Shown piece after piece: positions 6,956 to 16,217 of a DNA stretch of 64,000 nt. The DNA is from Streptomyces sp. L-9-10 (GTDB lineage: Bacteria; Actinomycetota; Actinomycetes; Streptomycetales; Streptomycetaceae). The stretch spans positions 266,026 through 330,025 of the forward strand of contig NZ_PHRF01000005.1 in the NCBI RefSeq assembly GCF_004151105.1. Direction: 5' to 3'. Under the pieces are notes generated by a model. The model had not been told where the DNA came from and did not search any database. It saw only the letters and a list, made by a program, of their open reading frames with translations. Within the stretch, counting starts at the first letter, position 1. Every line of letters starts with the position of its first letter. Position numbers and translations under genes: made by a program.

Positions 6956-9165
6956 CAGACCGGGTCCCCGTACTGGACGCCGCGGCCGTTGGTGCCCAGA
7001 TAGACGCGGCCGTGAACGCGTGGATCACCGGTGATCACCTCACCGGTCCAGCCCCACTGACGGGCGTCGTCGTTGATCCGTATCCAGCCGGCCCCCGCGT
7101 CGTCCGAGCGGTACACCCCGACGAAGTCCTCCGTCGCGCCGGTCTGGAAGACGGCGGGATAGACCGCGCCCGGGGCCGCCCTGCCGAAACCGAGGGCGTA
7201 CGAGGCCCAGCAGCTGGTGATTCTGGTGAAGGAGCCCCCGCCGTCCGTGGAGCGGTACAGCCCGTTCCATTTGGCCGACAGCCAGAGATCACCGGTCCGC
7301 CCCGGCGCCGCCGCGATCCGGAACTGGACGTCCCCGGACGGCAGCCCGCCCGCGCCGCGCACGAAGGTCGCGCCCGCGTCCGTGGAGCGGTACACGGCGC
7401 CGGCGTCCGTGTCGTACACGGAGAAGCGCCGCGGGTCGACCGGGTCGGCGACCGGCACCGCGCCCCTGGGGAAGGTGGCCACCTCGCTCCAGGTGGTGCC
7501 TCCGTCGGTGGAGCGGAAGCCGGGATGCCGCGTACCGTCCCAGTGGACGAAGGACCACAGCAGCGTGGCGCCGTCGGCGCTCACCGCGATGGGCCCGGGA
7601 GCCGTCGACGCGATCGCGGGCTGTCCGGCGAAGGGACGCCAGCTCTGGCCGCCGTCCGTCGAGTACGCGCCGTTCCCGTGGTCGCCCCACCCCGTGCGCA
7701 CCACATACGAGGGTTTCAGCGCGGCCAGCGCCAGACCGGTCGCCGAGCCGAAGACCGGGTTCGTGGCCATGCCCCGGGACGGGGAGACGGTCAGCGACTC
7801 GTGGTACATCACCCCGATGTCGCCGAGGCCGCTGAGCAGAGAGGCGGCCCCGGCGGCCGGTGAGAGCAACTGCCGTACCGCGGACTCCTCCAGACCCCGG
7901 ATCCAGGGCGCCCAGCGCACCAGATCGCGGGTCGCGAACAGGGTGGCGCCCGTGCCGTACACCAGGTGCTTCGAGTCGTACGGATCGATCGCGACGGTCT
8001 GGATCCACCAGCCGAACTTGGGCGTGGCGCCCCAGGCGAGATACGGCGTCTCCCGGATGTCGAGCGTGGCGGTGTCCTTGAGCGAGACCCAGCTCCCGCC
8101 GCCGTCGGTGGACCGGTAGAGGGTGTCCACCGGGCCCCAGCGGTTGTTGGTGGAGACGACGACCGTACCGGCGACCCGCGCGTCGACGGCCACGCCCCCG
8201 TAGCCGAAGGCGTCACTCCCCGAGGGCTTGACGGGCGTCACGTCGCTCCAGACGCCGGTGGCGGTGTCGAGCCGGTGGACGGACCCGTCGGTCTGGTTGT
8301 TGGGGCCTGGCGCGTTGGAGTAAGTGACGTACAGGGAGCGGGAGTTCGCGTCGAAGGCGGCGCGGATCGGTACCGCAGCCGAGGCGCCCGTCGGCCGGCC
8401 GGGGACGGCCTCCCACGCCACGCCGTCGCCCGTACGGTAGAGCGCGCCGCCGCCGTCGCCCCACCCGGCGTACACCACACGCCCGGCGGCCACCAGAAAG
8501 GTGATGCCCTGGCCGGAGGCGCTCGCCGTGGCGGGGAACGGGGCGGCGGCCCAGGTCGCGCCCCGGTCGGCCGACGTGAGCAGCCCGTCGTGACGGGTGC
8601 CGAGATAGAGGGTGTCGCCGTCGCGCGGGTCGACGAGCAGCCGTTCGCCCGCGCCCCGGCCGTCCTCGTTGCCGCCGAGCTTCACGGGCAGAGCGGCACG
8701 GCTCCAGGTGGCGCCCCGGTCGGTGGAGCGCAGCACGGCGCCGTTGCCGGCCCAGGACTGGGTATAGGCACCGAGAGCGAGATACAGCCGGTCGGGCCGG
8801 TTCGGATCGACGGCCATGGCCTCGACGCCGAGCAGATGGTAGTCGTCCCAGCCGAGATGGTCGGTGAGCGGTGTCCAGCGCTGGGCCGCGTCGTCCCAGC
8901 GGTAGGCGCCGCCGATGTCGGTACGGGCGTAGGCCAGCCCCTTCACCGCGGGATGGAAGAGCACACCGGTGAGGAAACCGGTGCCACCGATGGCGGCCGT
9001 ACGCCAGCGGTACGGCTGCTCCGCCGCCGCCCGGCCGGTGGCGGCGACGGGGGCGTGCCGGGGCGTGGCCAGCGCCGGGGCACCGGTCAGCGCGAACGCC
9101 GCCGCGGTCCCCGAGGCCGTGGTGAGCACCGTGCGTCTGCGGGGTCCATGCGTCGGATCGGACAT
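6955..9165 (-). CDS. secreted GH74 xyloglucanase (Tat signal)
   Basis: A 736-residue enzyme starting MSDPTHGPRRRTVLTTASG, a twin-arginine signal followed by a hydrophobic stretch and ALA cleavage site. Repeated Asp-box/BNR motifs of the form STDGGxTW or SADRGATW run along the whole chain, as expected for the two seven-bladed propellers of GH74. Conserved aspartates are seen in YARTDIGGAYRWD (D83) and in VVRTGWGDHGNGAYS; these match the two positions at the cleft in the family. GH74 enzymes cut the xyloglucan backbone. The start at 9165 is preferred over upstream in-frame codons because the signal peptide begins there. No CBM is fused. Confidence 0.93.
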   Translation of the reverse strand: MSDPTHGPRRRTVLTTASGTAAAFALTGAPALATPRHAPVAATGRAAAEQPYRWRTAAIGGTGFLTGVLFHPAVKGLAYARTDIGGAYRWDDAAQRWTPLTDHLGWDDYHLLGVEAMAVDPNRPDRLYLALGAYTQSWAGNGAVLRSTDRGATWSRAALPVKLGGNEDGRGAGERLLVDPRDGDTLYLGTRHDGLLTSADRGATWAAAPFPATASASGQGITFLVAAGRVVYAGWGDGGGALYRTGDGVAWEAVPGRPTGASAAVPIRAAFDANSRSLYVTYSNAPGPNNQTDGSVHRLDTATGVWSDVTPVKPSGSDAFGYGGVAVDARVAGTVVVSTNNRWGPVDTLYRSTDGGGSWVSLKDTATLDIRETPYLAWGATPKFGWWIQTVAIDPYDSKHLVYGTGATLFATRDLVRWAPWIRGLEESAVRQLLSPAAGAASLLSGLGDIGVMYHESLTVSPSRGMATNPVFGSATGLALAALKPSYVVRTGWGDHGNGAYSTDGGQSWRPFAGQPAIASTAPGPIAVSADGATLLWSFVHWDGTRHPGFRSTDGGTTWSEVATFPRGAVPVADPVDPRRFSVYDTDAGAVYRSTDAGATFVRGAGGLPSGDVQFRIAAAPGRTGDLWLSAKWNGLYRSTDGGGSFTRITSCWASYALGFGRAAPGAVYPAVFQTGATEDFVGVYRSDDAGAGWIRINDDARQWGWTGEVITGDPRVHGRVYLGTNGRGVQYGDPV

Positions 9166-9244
9166 GACGTCACCTTCCGTCGTGGGGGAGTGCGCGCCGG
9201 GGCGGCACCTGGTGAGGTCGTGCGCGAGCAGGCCCGGGGGCGCT

Positions 9245-10216
9245 TCAGCCCTTGACAGCGCCGGTGAGCATGCCCTTCCTGAAATGCTTCTGGACAAAGG
9301 GCGAGGCGACGGCGACGGGCAGCAGCGCCAGCACCATGACCGCCATCTGCACCGAGAGCGGGGAGAGCCGACCGGTCTTGATCAGCTGGCCGAGTCCCGT
9401 CGGCGGCTCCTGCTTCTGCACCAGCTGGATCATGACGTTCTGCAGCGGCATCATGTTCTGGTCCGTCAGATAGATCGACGCGTTGAACCAGGCGCTCCAG
9501 TAGCCGACCGCGTAGAAGAGCGCGATCACCGCGATCACGGCGCGGGAGAGCGGTATGACGATCCGCCAGAGGATCCGGAGATCGCCCGCGCCGTCGATCC
9601 GCGCGCTGTCGAGCAGCTCCGGGGAGATGTTCATGAAGAACGAGCGCAGGACCAGGACATTGAAGACGCTCACCGCACCCGGCAGGATCAGCGCCAGATA
9701 GGTGTCGGTCAGCCCCAGCGCCTGGACCAGCAGATAGGTCGGGATCAGACCGGCCCCGAAGAACATGGTGGCAAGCAGCGTCATCAGGATCCAGCGGTGG
9801 CCGGGCGAGTTCGTCCGGGAGAGTCCGTACGCGCACAGGACGGACACCACCATGCTGAACGTGGTGCCCACGACCGTCACCCCCAGGCTGACCAGCGCGG
9901 CGCGCTGCACCTGACCGCCGCTCAGCAGTTCCTCGTACGCGATGAGCGTGAGGTCCCCGGGGACGACCACCAGACCGCCGGCCGCGTCGATGGTGCTCCG
10001 CGACGACAGGCTGGTGACGATCACGATCCAGAGCGGGAAGAGGATCGCGAGACAGGCGGCCGTGAGCGCGATGCCCTTGCCCGCGAGGCCGGCCCTGGTG
10101 GGCTTCTCCTCCCAGACCGGACGCGACGGGGTGGCCCGGCGGCCGCGTCGGTGCCCACGCGCGGGGCCGGTGGTGGTGTCGGAGCCGACGGGGGCGGCGG
10201 TGCCGGAGGCGCTCAT
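9245..10216 (-). CDS. ABC sugar transporter permease, MalG/LplC type
   Basis: A 323-residue inner-membrane permease with six predicted helices after a basic cytoplasmic tail of about 50 residues. The EAA loop that docks the ATPase reads ELLDSARIDGAGDLRILWRIVIP, and the C-terminus ends FRKGMLTGAVKG, typical of this subfamily. The ATG overlaps the stop of the partner permease by four bases (ATGA, 10213-10216). No ATPase gene is in this operon; like other Streptomyces sugar importers it probably uses a shared MsiK-type ATPase encoded elsewhere (family knowledge, not seen here). Confidence 0.93.
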   Translation of the reverse strand: MSASGTAAPVGSDTTTGPARGHRRGRRATPSRPVWEEKPTRAGLAGKGIALTAACLAILFPLWIVIVTSLSSRSTIDAAGGLVVVPGDLTLIAYEELLSGGQVQRAALVSLGVTVVGTTFSMVVSVLCAYGLSRTNSPGHRWILMTLLATMFFGAGLIPTYLLVQALGLTDTYLALILPGAVSVFNVLVLRSFFMNISPELLDSARIDGAGDLRILWRIVIPLSRAVIAVIALFYAVGYWSAWFNASIYLTDQNMMPLQNVMIQLVQKQEPPTGLGQLIKTGRLSPLSVQMAVMVLALLPVAVASPFVQKHFRKGMLTGAVKG

Positions 10217-11247
10217 TTCCTGTACACCCCCTGCTCGCCCATGAGATGGGCGACCTTGTTGGCCGTGAGGACCAGCCCCAGACCGATGACGCCCTTGACC
10301 AGACCGGCGGCGGCCGCGTAGCTGAAGTCCTGGTTCCGGATGCCCGTCCACCACACGAACGTGTCCAGCACCTCCGCCGCGTCGCGTCCCACCGCGTCGC
10401 GCTGGAGCAGGATCTGTTCGAAGCCGACGGTCAGCGCGTCGCCCACGCGCAGCACCAGCAGCAGGGCGATCACCGGACGCAGCGCGGGCAGGGTGACATG
10501 CCACATCCGGCGCCACCGGTTCGCCCCGTCCATCGCGGCGGCCTCGTACAGCTCGTGGTTGACGGAGGCGAGCGCGGCGAGGAAGACGATGATGCCCCAC
10601 CCGGCGTCCTTCCAGACGCCCTCGGCCGTCAGCAGGAACTTGAAGAGTCCGGGGTCGGTCATCAGGTCGAAACCCTCGACGCCGTGCCGCCGCAGCGTCT
10701 GGGCGATGATGCCCGCGCCGCCGAAGATCTGCTGGAAGACGGTGACGACCAGTACCCAGGAGAAGAAGTGCGGCAGATACATCACGGCCTGGGCGACCGC
10801 TCGCACCCTGGGCCGTACGACGCTGCTGATCAGCAGCGCGAACAGGATCGGGACGGGGAAGAAGAGCACCAGCTGGAGGAGGAACAGCACGAGGGTGTTC
10901 TGTACGGCTGCCCAGAACGCGGAGTCGCCGAAGATCCGCGCGAACTGTTCGAAGCCGACCCAGGGACTCTCCAGCATCGCGACGAAGCCGTTGTCGCTGA
11001 GATACGGGTCGTAGTCCTGGAAGGCCACCACATTGCCGAGGATCGGCAGATAGCTGAAGACCAGCACCAGCACCACCGCGGGCAGTGTCATCAGGATCAG
11101 CGCCCGGTCCCGGCGCAGCCGGACCCGGAGAGACGGCCCGGGAGCACGCTCACGCGGCGGCGGCTTCCCGTCCTTCCCCGGCCGCGGGCGGGCCGCGCTC
11201 CGCGCCCGCCGGCGTACGTCCGCGTCCGGAACCGTGCTCTGCGACAC
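10213..11247 (-). CDS. ABC sugar transporter permease, LplB type
   Basis: A 344-residue permease. It has a basic N-terminal tail (RRRARSAARPRPGKDG), then six transmembrane helices beginning ALILMTLPAVVLVLVFSYLP, with the EAA loop ELYEAAAMDGANRWRRMWHVTLP. LplB-type permeases partner with large binding proteins such as the next gene upstream in the operon. It is separated from that gene by 29 nt and overlaps the second permease by 4 nt. Confidence 0.93.
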   Translation of the reverse strand: MSQSTVPDADVRRRARSAARPRPGKDGKPPPRERAPGPSLRVRLRRDRALILMTLPAVVLVLVFSYLPILGNVVAFQDYDPYLSDNGFVAMLESPWVGFEQFARIFGDSAFWAAVQNTLVLFLLQLVLFFPVPILFALLISSVVRPRVRAVAQAVMYLPHFFSWVLVVTVFQQIFGGAGIIAQTLRRHGVEGFDLMTDPGLFKFLLTAEGVWKDAGWGIIVFLAALASVNHELYEAAAMDGANRWRRMWHVTLPALRPVIALLLVLRVGDALTVGFEQILLQRDAVGRDAAEVLDTFVWWTGIRNQDFSYAAAAGLVKGVIGLGLVLTANKVAHLMGEQGVYRK

Positions 11248-11276
11248 CTGGACTCCCTGCCGTCGTCTGCCGTGGG

Positions 11277-12950
11277 TCAGTTCGCGGCCGGTCCGGACTC
11301 GTCGAGCAGCTTCCTGTACCAGTCACGCAGCTGGTCGCCGCCCCCGCTCCGCCAGTCGGAGACGGCCCGCTGCATGTCGCCGATCTTCTTCCGGCCGCGG
11401 ACGATGTCGTCCTCCAACTGCTCGAAGCCGTCGGCGAGATTGGTCCAGCGGGTCGGCTCGGTGATGGTCAGCCCGTAGAAGGAGGTCTTCTTGGTGAAGG
11501 CCCCCATCCGCTGCTGCCACTCCACCTGCGCCCTGGCGATATCGGGACGGTCGGGGTGGGCGACGTACGCGGCCGGGTCACCGGTGTAGTCGAAGGTGCC
11601 CGCGACCTCGATCGTGCCCTTGTCGTTCTTGACGGGCAGCCCCTTCTCCACCGTGTAGTGCGTGCCCTCGACGCCGTAGTCGGTGAGCATGCGCTCCTTC
11701 GTGCCGTACGGCGCGGCGGTGAAGTTCGCCAGGGCCAGTACATCCCTGACCAGCTTCTCGGTGGAGCCCTTCCTGACGAACGCCCAGATGCCCGCGGGCT
11801 GTACGGCGTAGAGCGTCGGGTCGCCGCCCGCGTGGCCGAAGAGATCCAGGGCGCCCATCGCGAACCCGGGGGTGGCCGCCTGCTCGACGGTCTTCGCGTA
11901 CCAGTGGGAGAGATCCTGGTTGTAGATCAGGACCTGACCGGCCGTGAACCGGTTGCCGGCGTCGCCCTGCGCGGCCTTCGCGTCCGGGTGGACGACCCCG
12001 GCGGCATAGAGCGTGCGCGTCCACTCCAGGGCCTCCAGATACGCCGGGGTCTCGACACGGTGGACCAGCTTGCCGTCGACCAGGTCCCACCCCAGTGCCT
12101 TGTCGTTGCCGGAGAGCGCCCCGAACACATTGAAGGCGGTCCACTTCATGTCGTCGCAGGCCCAGACCTTGGACCTGGCGCTGGTGATCTCTTTGGCGAG
12201 CGCCAGGAACTCATCGGCCGTGCGGGGAAGTTCGTATCCCCGCTCCTCGAAGAGATCCTTGCGGTAGAAGGGCGCGATGTTCACGACGTACGAGGCGGGC
12301 ATCGGGATGCCGCGGAGCGCGCCGCCGAAGATCGAGCGCTGCCACGCGTCGGTCGGGACGGCCGCGAGGTTCGGGAAGTCCTTGACCTTGTCGCCGGAGA
12401 GATACGGTCCGAGATCCTCGAACTTGGCGTTGACCGCGCCGGGGATCTTGCCGGTCAGATTCCAGCCGGGCACGACCACCACATCGGGGATCCCGCTGGA
12501 GGCGAGCACGGCGCCGAGCTTCTCGTCGTACGTGTTGCCGTCCTGGTTCTGCCAGACGGTCCGCACCCCGATCGCGTCGTTCATGGCCGCGTAGTACGGG
12601 TTGTCGCCGGCGGGCGGCGTGCCCCAGTACGGCGACATGATCGTGATGCGGCTGCCCGCGCCGAGCTTCTCCCGTACCGAGTCCTTCAGGTCCGCTGCGG
12701 CGATCGCCCGGGTGAATCCGGCGGAGGACCCGTTCTCGGGCGGGATGTCCGGCGCTACGACGCTCTGTGCCACGAAGGCCGGAAGGATCTTCCGCGCTTC
12801 CTTCCCGGAGGTGGTGCCCTCCTTCTTGGCGCTCCGCGTACCGCCACAGGCGGCGAGCAGCGGTGCGCCGCCGGCCACGGCGGTGGCGGCGACCGCGGTC
12901 GAGGCGAGGAAGCTTCTCCTGCTCGGTGCGGAGGAGGAATTCGGCGTCAT
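11277..12950 (-). CDS. extracellular solute-binding lipoprotein (LplA-type, oligosaccharide)
   Basis: A 557-residue binding protein of the large family-1 class that works with LplB/LplC permeases. The N-terminus MTPNSSSAPSRRSFLASTAV has a twin-arginine signal, followed by the lipobox LLAAC-GG, so it is a Tat-exported lipoprotein anchored outside the membrane. ATG 12950 is chosen because the signal begins there; upstream in-frame codons would add residues before the signal peptide. It is the first gene of a minus-strand operon running through both permeases, GH74, GH42 and GH12. The operator at 13024-13037 lies 74 nt upstream. The ligand is inferred to be a xyloglucan oligosaccharide. Confidence 0.92.
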   Translation of the reverse strand: MTPNSSSAPSRRSFLASTAVAATAVAGGAPLLAACGGTRSAKKEGTTSGKEARKILPAFVAQSVVAPDIPPENGSSAGFTRAIAAADLKDSVREKLGAGSRITIMSPYWGTPPAGDNPYYAAMNDAIGVRTVWQNQDGNTYDEKLGAVLASSGIPDVVVVPGWNLTGKIPGAVNAKFEDLGPYLSGDKVKDFPNLAAVPTDAWQRSIFGGALRGIPMPASYVVNIAPFYRKDLFEERGYELPRTADEFLALAKEITSARSKVWACDDMKWTAFNVFGALSGNDKALGWDLVDGKLVHRVETPAYLEALEWTRTLYAAGVVHPDAKAAQGDAGNRFTAGQVLIYNQDLSHWYAKTVEQAATPGFAMGALDLFGHAGGDPTLYAVQPAGIWAFVRKGSTEKLVRDVLALANFTAAPYGTKERMLTDYGVEGTHYTVEKGLPVKNDKGTIEVAGTFDYTGDPAAYVAHPDRPDIARAQVEWQQRMGAFTKKTSFYGLTITEPTRWTNLADGFEQLEDDIVRGRKKIGDMQRAVSDWRSGGGDQLRDWYRKLLDESGPAAN

Positions 12951-13023
12951 TGCGTCAAACCCTTCGTGGTGCGCAGGCACATACGGCGAAAGCCCGCCGG
13001 ACAGCTGCGGAGTCGAAGATTTG

Positions 13024-13037
13024 TCGAAGCGCTTCGA
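13024..13037. promoter_or_regulatory. LacI-type operator 3 (TCGAAGCGCTTCGA)
   Basis: Perfect palindrome identical to the site at 3033-3046, 74 nt upstream of the minus-strand binding-protein gene. It is the expected repression site for the transporter/GH74/GH42/GH12 operon. Confidence 0.8.
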
Positions 13038-13210
13038 TATTGCTGCGAGGTTAAATGAACCCTTCGGGAGGCACAAGAGTCACCTCCAAGATTCCTTGCT
13101 GTCTGGTTATTGCCACCCAACATGCTTGTGAAGAAGTGGAGTTGGCTGGATATTTCGCAGGGGTCCGGCGCATGGGGGTGTCTTGACAGTCGACCGGCTG
13201 ACTCGGAGCA

Positions 13211-13224
13211 TCGAAGCGCTTCGA
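13211..13224. promoter_or_regulatory. LacI-type operator 4 (TCGAAGCGCTTCGA)
   Basis: Perfect palindrome identical to operators 1 and 3, 64 nt upstream of the GH3 start at 13289. It is the expected repression site for the GH3 gene. Confidence 0.8.
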
Positions 13225-13288
13225 AAGTTGATCGGCAGCCTCTTCCGGCGCTTTCGGCCCCACCGACCTTCTCCAGGGAGAACCGCCC

Positions 13289-16156
13289 GTGACCGAGGAA
13301 CAGCCGCCCTTCCGTGACCCCCGGGCGACCCGTGCCGCGCGTGTCGAGGATCTGCTCGCGCGGCTGACACTCGAAGAGAAGACCGCCCTGCTGCATCAGT
13401 TCGCCCCGGCCGTCGAGCGCCTGGGCGTCGCGGCGTTCCGCACCGGACAGGAAGCGCTGCACGGCGTCGCCTGGATGGGGCCCGCGACCGTGTTCCCGCA
13501 GGCCGTCGGGCTCGGCGCGACCTGGAACGAGGAACTGGTGCGCCGGGTCGGCGAGGCCGTCTCCCGCGAGATACGGGCCATGCGCGCGCGGGACGGCCGG
13601 GTCGGGCTCAACGTCTGGGCCCCGACGGTGAATCTGCTCCGCAACCCGCTCTGGGGACGCAACGAGGAGGGGTACGCGGAGGACCCCCGGCTGACCTCCG
13701 TCCTCGCCACCGCCTACACCCGCGGCCTGCGCGGCGACCACCCCGACTACTGGCGCACGGCGCCCGTGCTCAAGCACTGGCTCGCGCACAACAACGAGAC
13801 GGACCGGGCGACCACGTCCTCCTCCATCCGCCCCCGCGTGCTGCACGAATACGATCTGCGCGCCTTCAGAGGGGCCGTCGAGGCGGGCGCGGTGGCCGGG
13901 GTCATGCCCGCGTACAACCTGGTCAACGGGCGTCCCAACCATCTCTCGCCCGCGCTGCGCGAGCACCTGCGCGGCTGGACCGACCAGGAACTGCTGGTCT
14001 GCTCCGACGCGGGCGCGCCCAGCAACCTGGTCGACGCCGAGGCGTACTTCGACACCCACGAGGAGGCCACCGCCGCCGCGCTGCGCGCCGGGGTGGACAG
14101 CTTCACCGACCACGGCACCGACGCGTCCGTGCTCACCGGCCGGATCCGCCGTGCGCTGGAACGGGGCCTGATCGACGCTTCCGATGTCGACACGGCGGTA
14201 CGACGGCAGCTGACGGTGCGGTTCGGGCTCGGGGAGTTCGATCCGGAACGCGATCCGTACCGGGAGACCTCGGCCTTCGACACCCCTGGACACCGCGCGC
14301 TCGCCCAGGAGGCGGCCGAGCAGGCCGTCGTTCTGCTGAAGAACGACGGCCTGCTGCCGATCGCGCCGGGCCGCCGTATCGCGCTGGTCGGTCCGCTCGC
14401 CGACGAGTGCAAGCTCGACTGGTACAGCGGCACCCTGATCCGCCGGTCCACCCCGCTCGACGGGCTCGCTGAACGCTTCGGCACCGACCGCGTCACCTTC
14501 GCCGACGGCGCGGACCGGATCAGGCTCAGGGCCGTGACGGGCGGCTGGGTCCGGGTGCCCGGGGCCGGGACGGCGAAGGCGGCGGCAGAGGAGGCGGCGG
14601 GGGAGGCGCGCGGCGCCGGGGGCGCGCTCGACCCGGCGCTGCTGGCGGGGCGCACCGACCTGCCGCCGCTGACCTGCGACGCCGCCCGGTCCGGCGAGGC
14701 CACCGAACTGGCCCTGACCGACTGGGGGAACGGGCTGATCACCCTGCGCGCGCCGGACGGCCGCTATCTGTCCGTCGCGGAGGACGGGTATGTACGGGCC
14801 TCCGCCGATCAGCCCGGCGGCTGGGTGGTCCAGGAGACCTTCCGGCTCGAAGAGCACGAGGGCGGGCACCTCCTTGTACACGCGGGGACCGGCGGGCACG
14901 TATCGGTCGCCGCCGACGGCCTGAAGGTTGCCGGCCCCGGCACACCTTTCGAGATCACCGTCGTCGAGCGCGGCGAGGACACGGTGGCCCGCGCCGCGGC
15001 CGACGCCGACGTGGTCGTCGTCGTGGCGGGCAACGACCCGCACATCAACGGCCGCGAGACCGAGGACCGCCGCACCCTCGCCCTGCCACCGCACCAGGAC
15101 CGGCTGTGGCGGGCCGCCCACGCCGCCAACCCGCGCACCGCGCTCGTACTGGCCTCGGGCTATCCGTACGCGGTGGCCGACGCGCAGGCCCGGCTCCCCG
15201 CGCTGCTGTGGACCGCCCACGGCGGCCAGGCGGCGGGCATCGCGCTCGCGCGGGTACTGGCCGGTGATGTCTCACCGGCGGGACGGCTGCCCCAGACCTG
15301 GTACGCGGACGACGCGGATCCGGGCGGACTGCTCGACTACGACATCATCGGCTCGCGCCAGACCTATCTCTACTTCGACGGCACCCCGCTCTACGCCTTC
15401 GGCCACGGGCTGTCGTACACCTCCTTCCGCTACGACCGGCTGGAGGTCGGCCCGAGCCTGCGGGCACGCGTCACGGTCACCAACACGGGCACCCGCGCCG
15501 CCGACGAGGTGGTGCAGCTGTACGCGAGGGAGGCCGCCCCGCGCGTCCCCCGTCCGCACCGCCAACTGGTCGCGCACGCCCGCGTATCGCTGGCGCCGGG
15601 AGGCACGCGCACCATCGAACTGGCCGTCAGCGGAGACGAACTGGGCCACTACGACGTGGCGCGCGGCGCGTGGACCGTACCGGGCGGAACGTATGTCTTC
15701 GAAGCCGCCGCGTCCAGCGCGGACATCCGCCGCTCCGTCCGGCTCACCGTCCCGGGCGACGCCCCGCGCGCCAGGGACCTGCGGCGCGACGGACTGGCCG
15801 CGGCCGACTACGACGAGCAGACCGGCACCGAGATCGTCGACCGGACCAGGGTGTCGGGCGACGCGGTGACCCCGCTCGGCACGGACGGCGAGCGGAAGGC
15901 GGGCGAACTGCTCTTCCGGGACTGTGACTTCGGCGACGGCGCCGGCGGCGTGACCCTCGACGCGGCGGGCGAGGGTGAGGTCACACTGACCACGGCCGAC
16001 GGCGGGGCACTCGCGGTGATCGAGGTCAGGGCGGGCGGCGGACCGTACGACTACCGCACCACCCCGCGCGCCGGACTCCCGCTCTCGGGCGTGCACGACC
16101 TCAGGGTCACCCTGCGCGGCCCGCTGCGCCTCGCGCGGATCGATGTCACCGGATGA
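13289..16156 (+). CDS. GH3 beta-glucosidase with an inserted beta-trefoil-like domain
   Basis: A 955-residue enzyme with no signal peptide, so intracellular. Order of domains: GH3 barrel (about 10-330) with nucleophile D240 in LLVCSDAGAPSN; alpha/beta sandwich (about 340-690) including KNDGLLPI and the later VVVVVAGNDPHINGRETEDR; fibronectin-III-like domain (about 710-800, GHGLSYTSFRY then VTNTGTRAADEVVQLY); and a C-terminal beta-rich extension (about 840-955) like a family 6-type CBM. Inside the alpha/beta domain an extra segment (about 470-560) reads LITLRAPDGRYLSVAEDGYVRA, a fascin/beta-trefoil style repeat, where other GH3 enzymes may carry PA14. The GTG start has AGGGAG at 13275-13280. 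It would trim glucose from imported oligosaccharides; an alpha-xylosidase needed for full xyloglucan breakdown is not in the window. Confidence 0.92.
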   Translation: MTEEQPPFRDPRATRAARVEDLLARLTLEEKTALLHQFAPAVERLGVAAFRTGQEALHGVAWMGPATVFPQAVGLGATWNEELVRRVGEAVSREIRAMRARDGRVGLNVWAPTVNLLRNPLWGRNEEGYAEDPRLTSVLATAYTRGLRGDHPDYWRTAPVLKHWLAHNNETDRATTSSSIRPRVLHEYDLRAFRGAVEAGAVAGVMPAYNLVNGRPNHLSPALREHLRGWTDQELLVCSDAGAPSNLVDAEAYFDTHEEATAAALRAGVDSFTDHGTDASVLTGRIRRALERGLIDASDVDTAVRRQLTVRFGLGEFDPERDPYRETSAFDTPGHRALAQEAAEQAVVLLKNDGLLPIAPGRRIALVGPLADECKLDWYSGTLIRRSTPLDGLAERFGTDRVTFADGADRIRLRAVTGGWVRVPGAGTAKAAAEEAAGEARGAGGALDPALLAGRTDLPPLTCDAARSGEATELALTDWGNGLITLRAPDGRYLSVAEDGYVRASADQPGGWVVQETFRLEEHEGGHLLVHAGTGGHVSVAADGLKVAGPGTPFEITVVERGEDTVARAAADADVVVVVAGNDPHINGRETEDRRTLALPPHQDRLWRAAHAANPRTALVLASGYPYAVADAQARLPALLWTAHGGQAAGIALARVLAGDVSPAGRLPQTWYADDADPGGLLDYDIIGSRQTYLYFDGTPLYAFGHGLSYTSFRYDRLEVGPSLRARVTVTNTGTRAADEVVQLYAREAAPRVPRPHRQLVAHARVSLAPGGTRTIELAVSGDELGHYDVARGAWTVPGGTYVFEAAASSADIRRSVRLTVPGDAPRARDLRRDGLAAADYDEQTGTEIVDRTRVSGDAVTPLGTDGERKAGELLFRDCDFGDGAGGVTLDAAGEGEVTLTTADGGALAVIEVRAGGGPYDYRTTPRAGLPLSGVHDLRVTLRGPLRLARIDVTG

Positions 16157-16166
16157 GCACGCGGAC

Positions 16167-16196
16167 GGGGGTCCGGGCGGCACCGCCCGGACCCCC
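16167..16196. terminator. bidirectional terminator-like hairpin between GH3 and lysyl oxidase
   Basis: Inverted repeat 16167-16180 (GGGGGTCCGGGCGG) with 16183-16196, 14 complementary pairs around a very short centre. It starts 11 nt after the GH3 stop and precedes the convergent lysyl oxidase stop. Confidence 0.7.
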
Positions 16197-16217
16197 TGAC
16201 CCTCAAAGGGCCATGAA

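Larger units (their letters stand above)
12951..13288. other. 338-nt divergent control region of the xyloglucan-type locus
   Basis: There is no gene. It contains two exact copies of the LacI operator (13024-13037 and 13211-13224), 187 bp apart centre to centre. One lies near the binding-protein start on the minus strand and one 65 nt before the GH3 start. The middle (13080-13160) is relatively AT-rich and probably holds both promoters. The spacing would permit looping. Confidence 0.7.
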
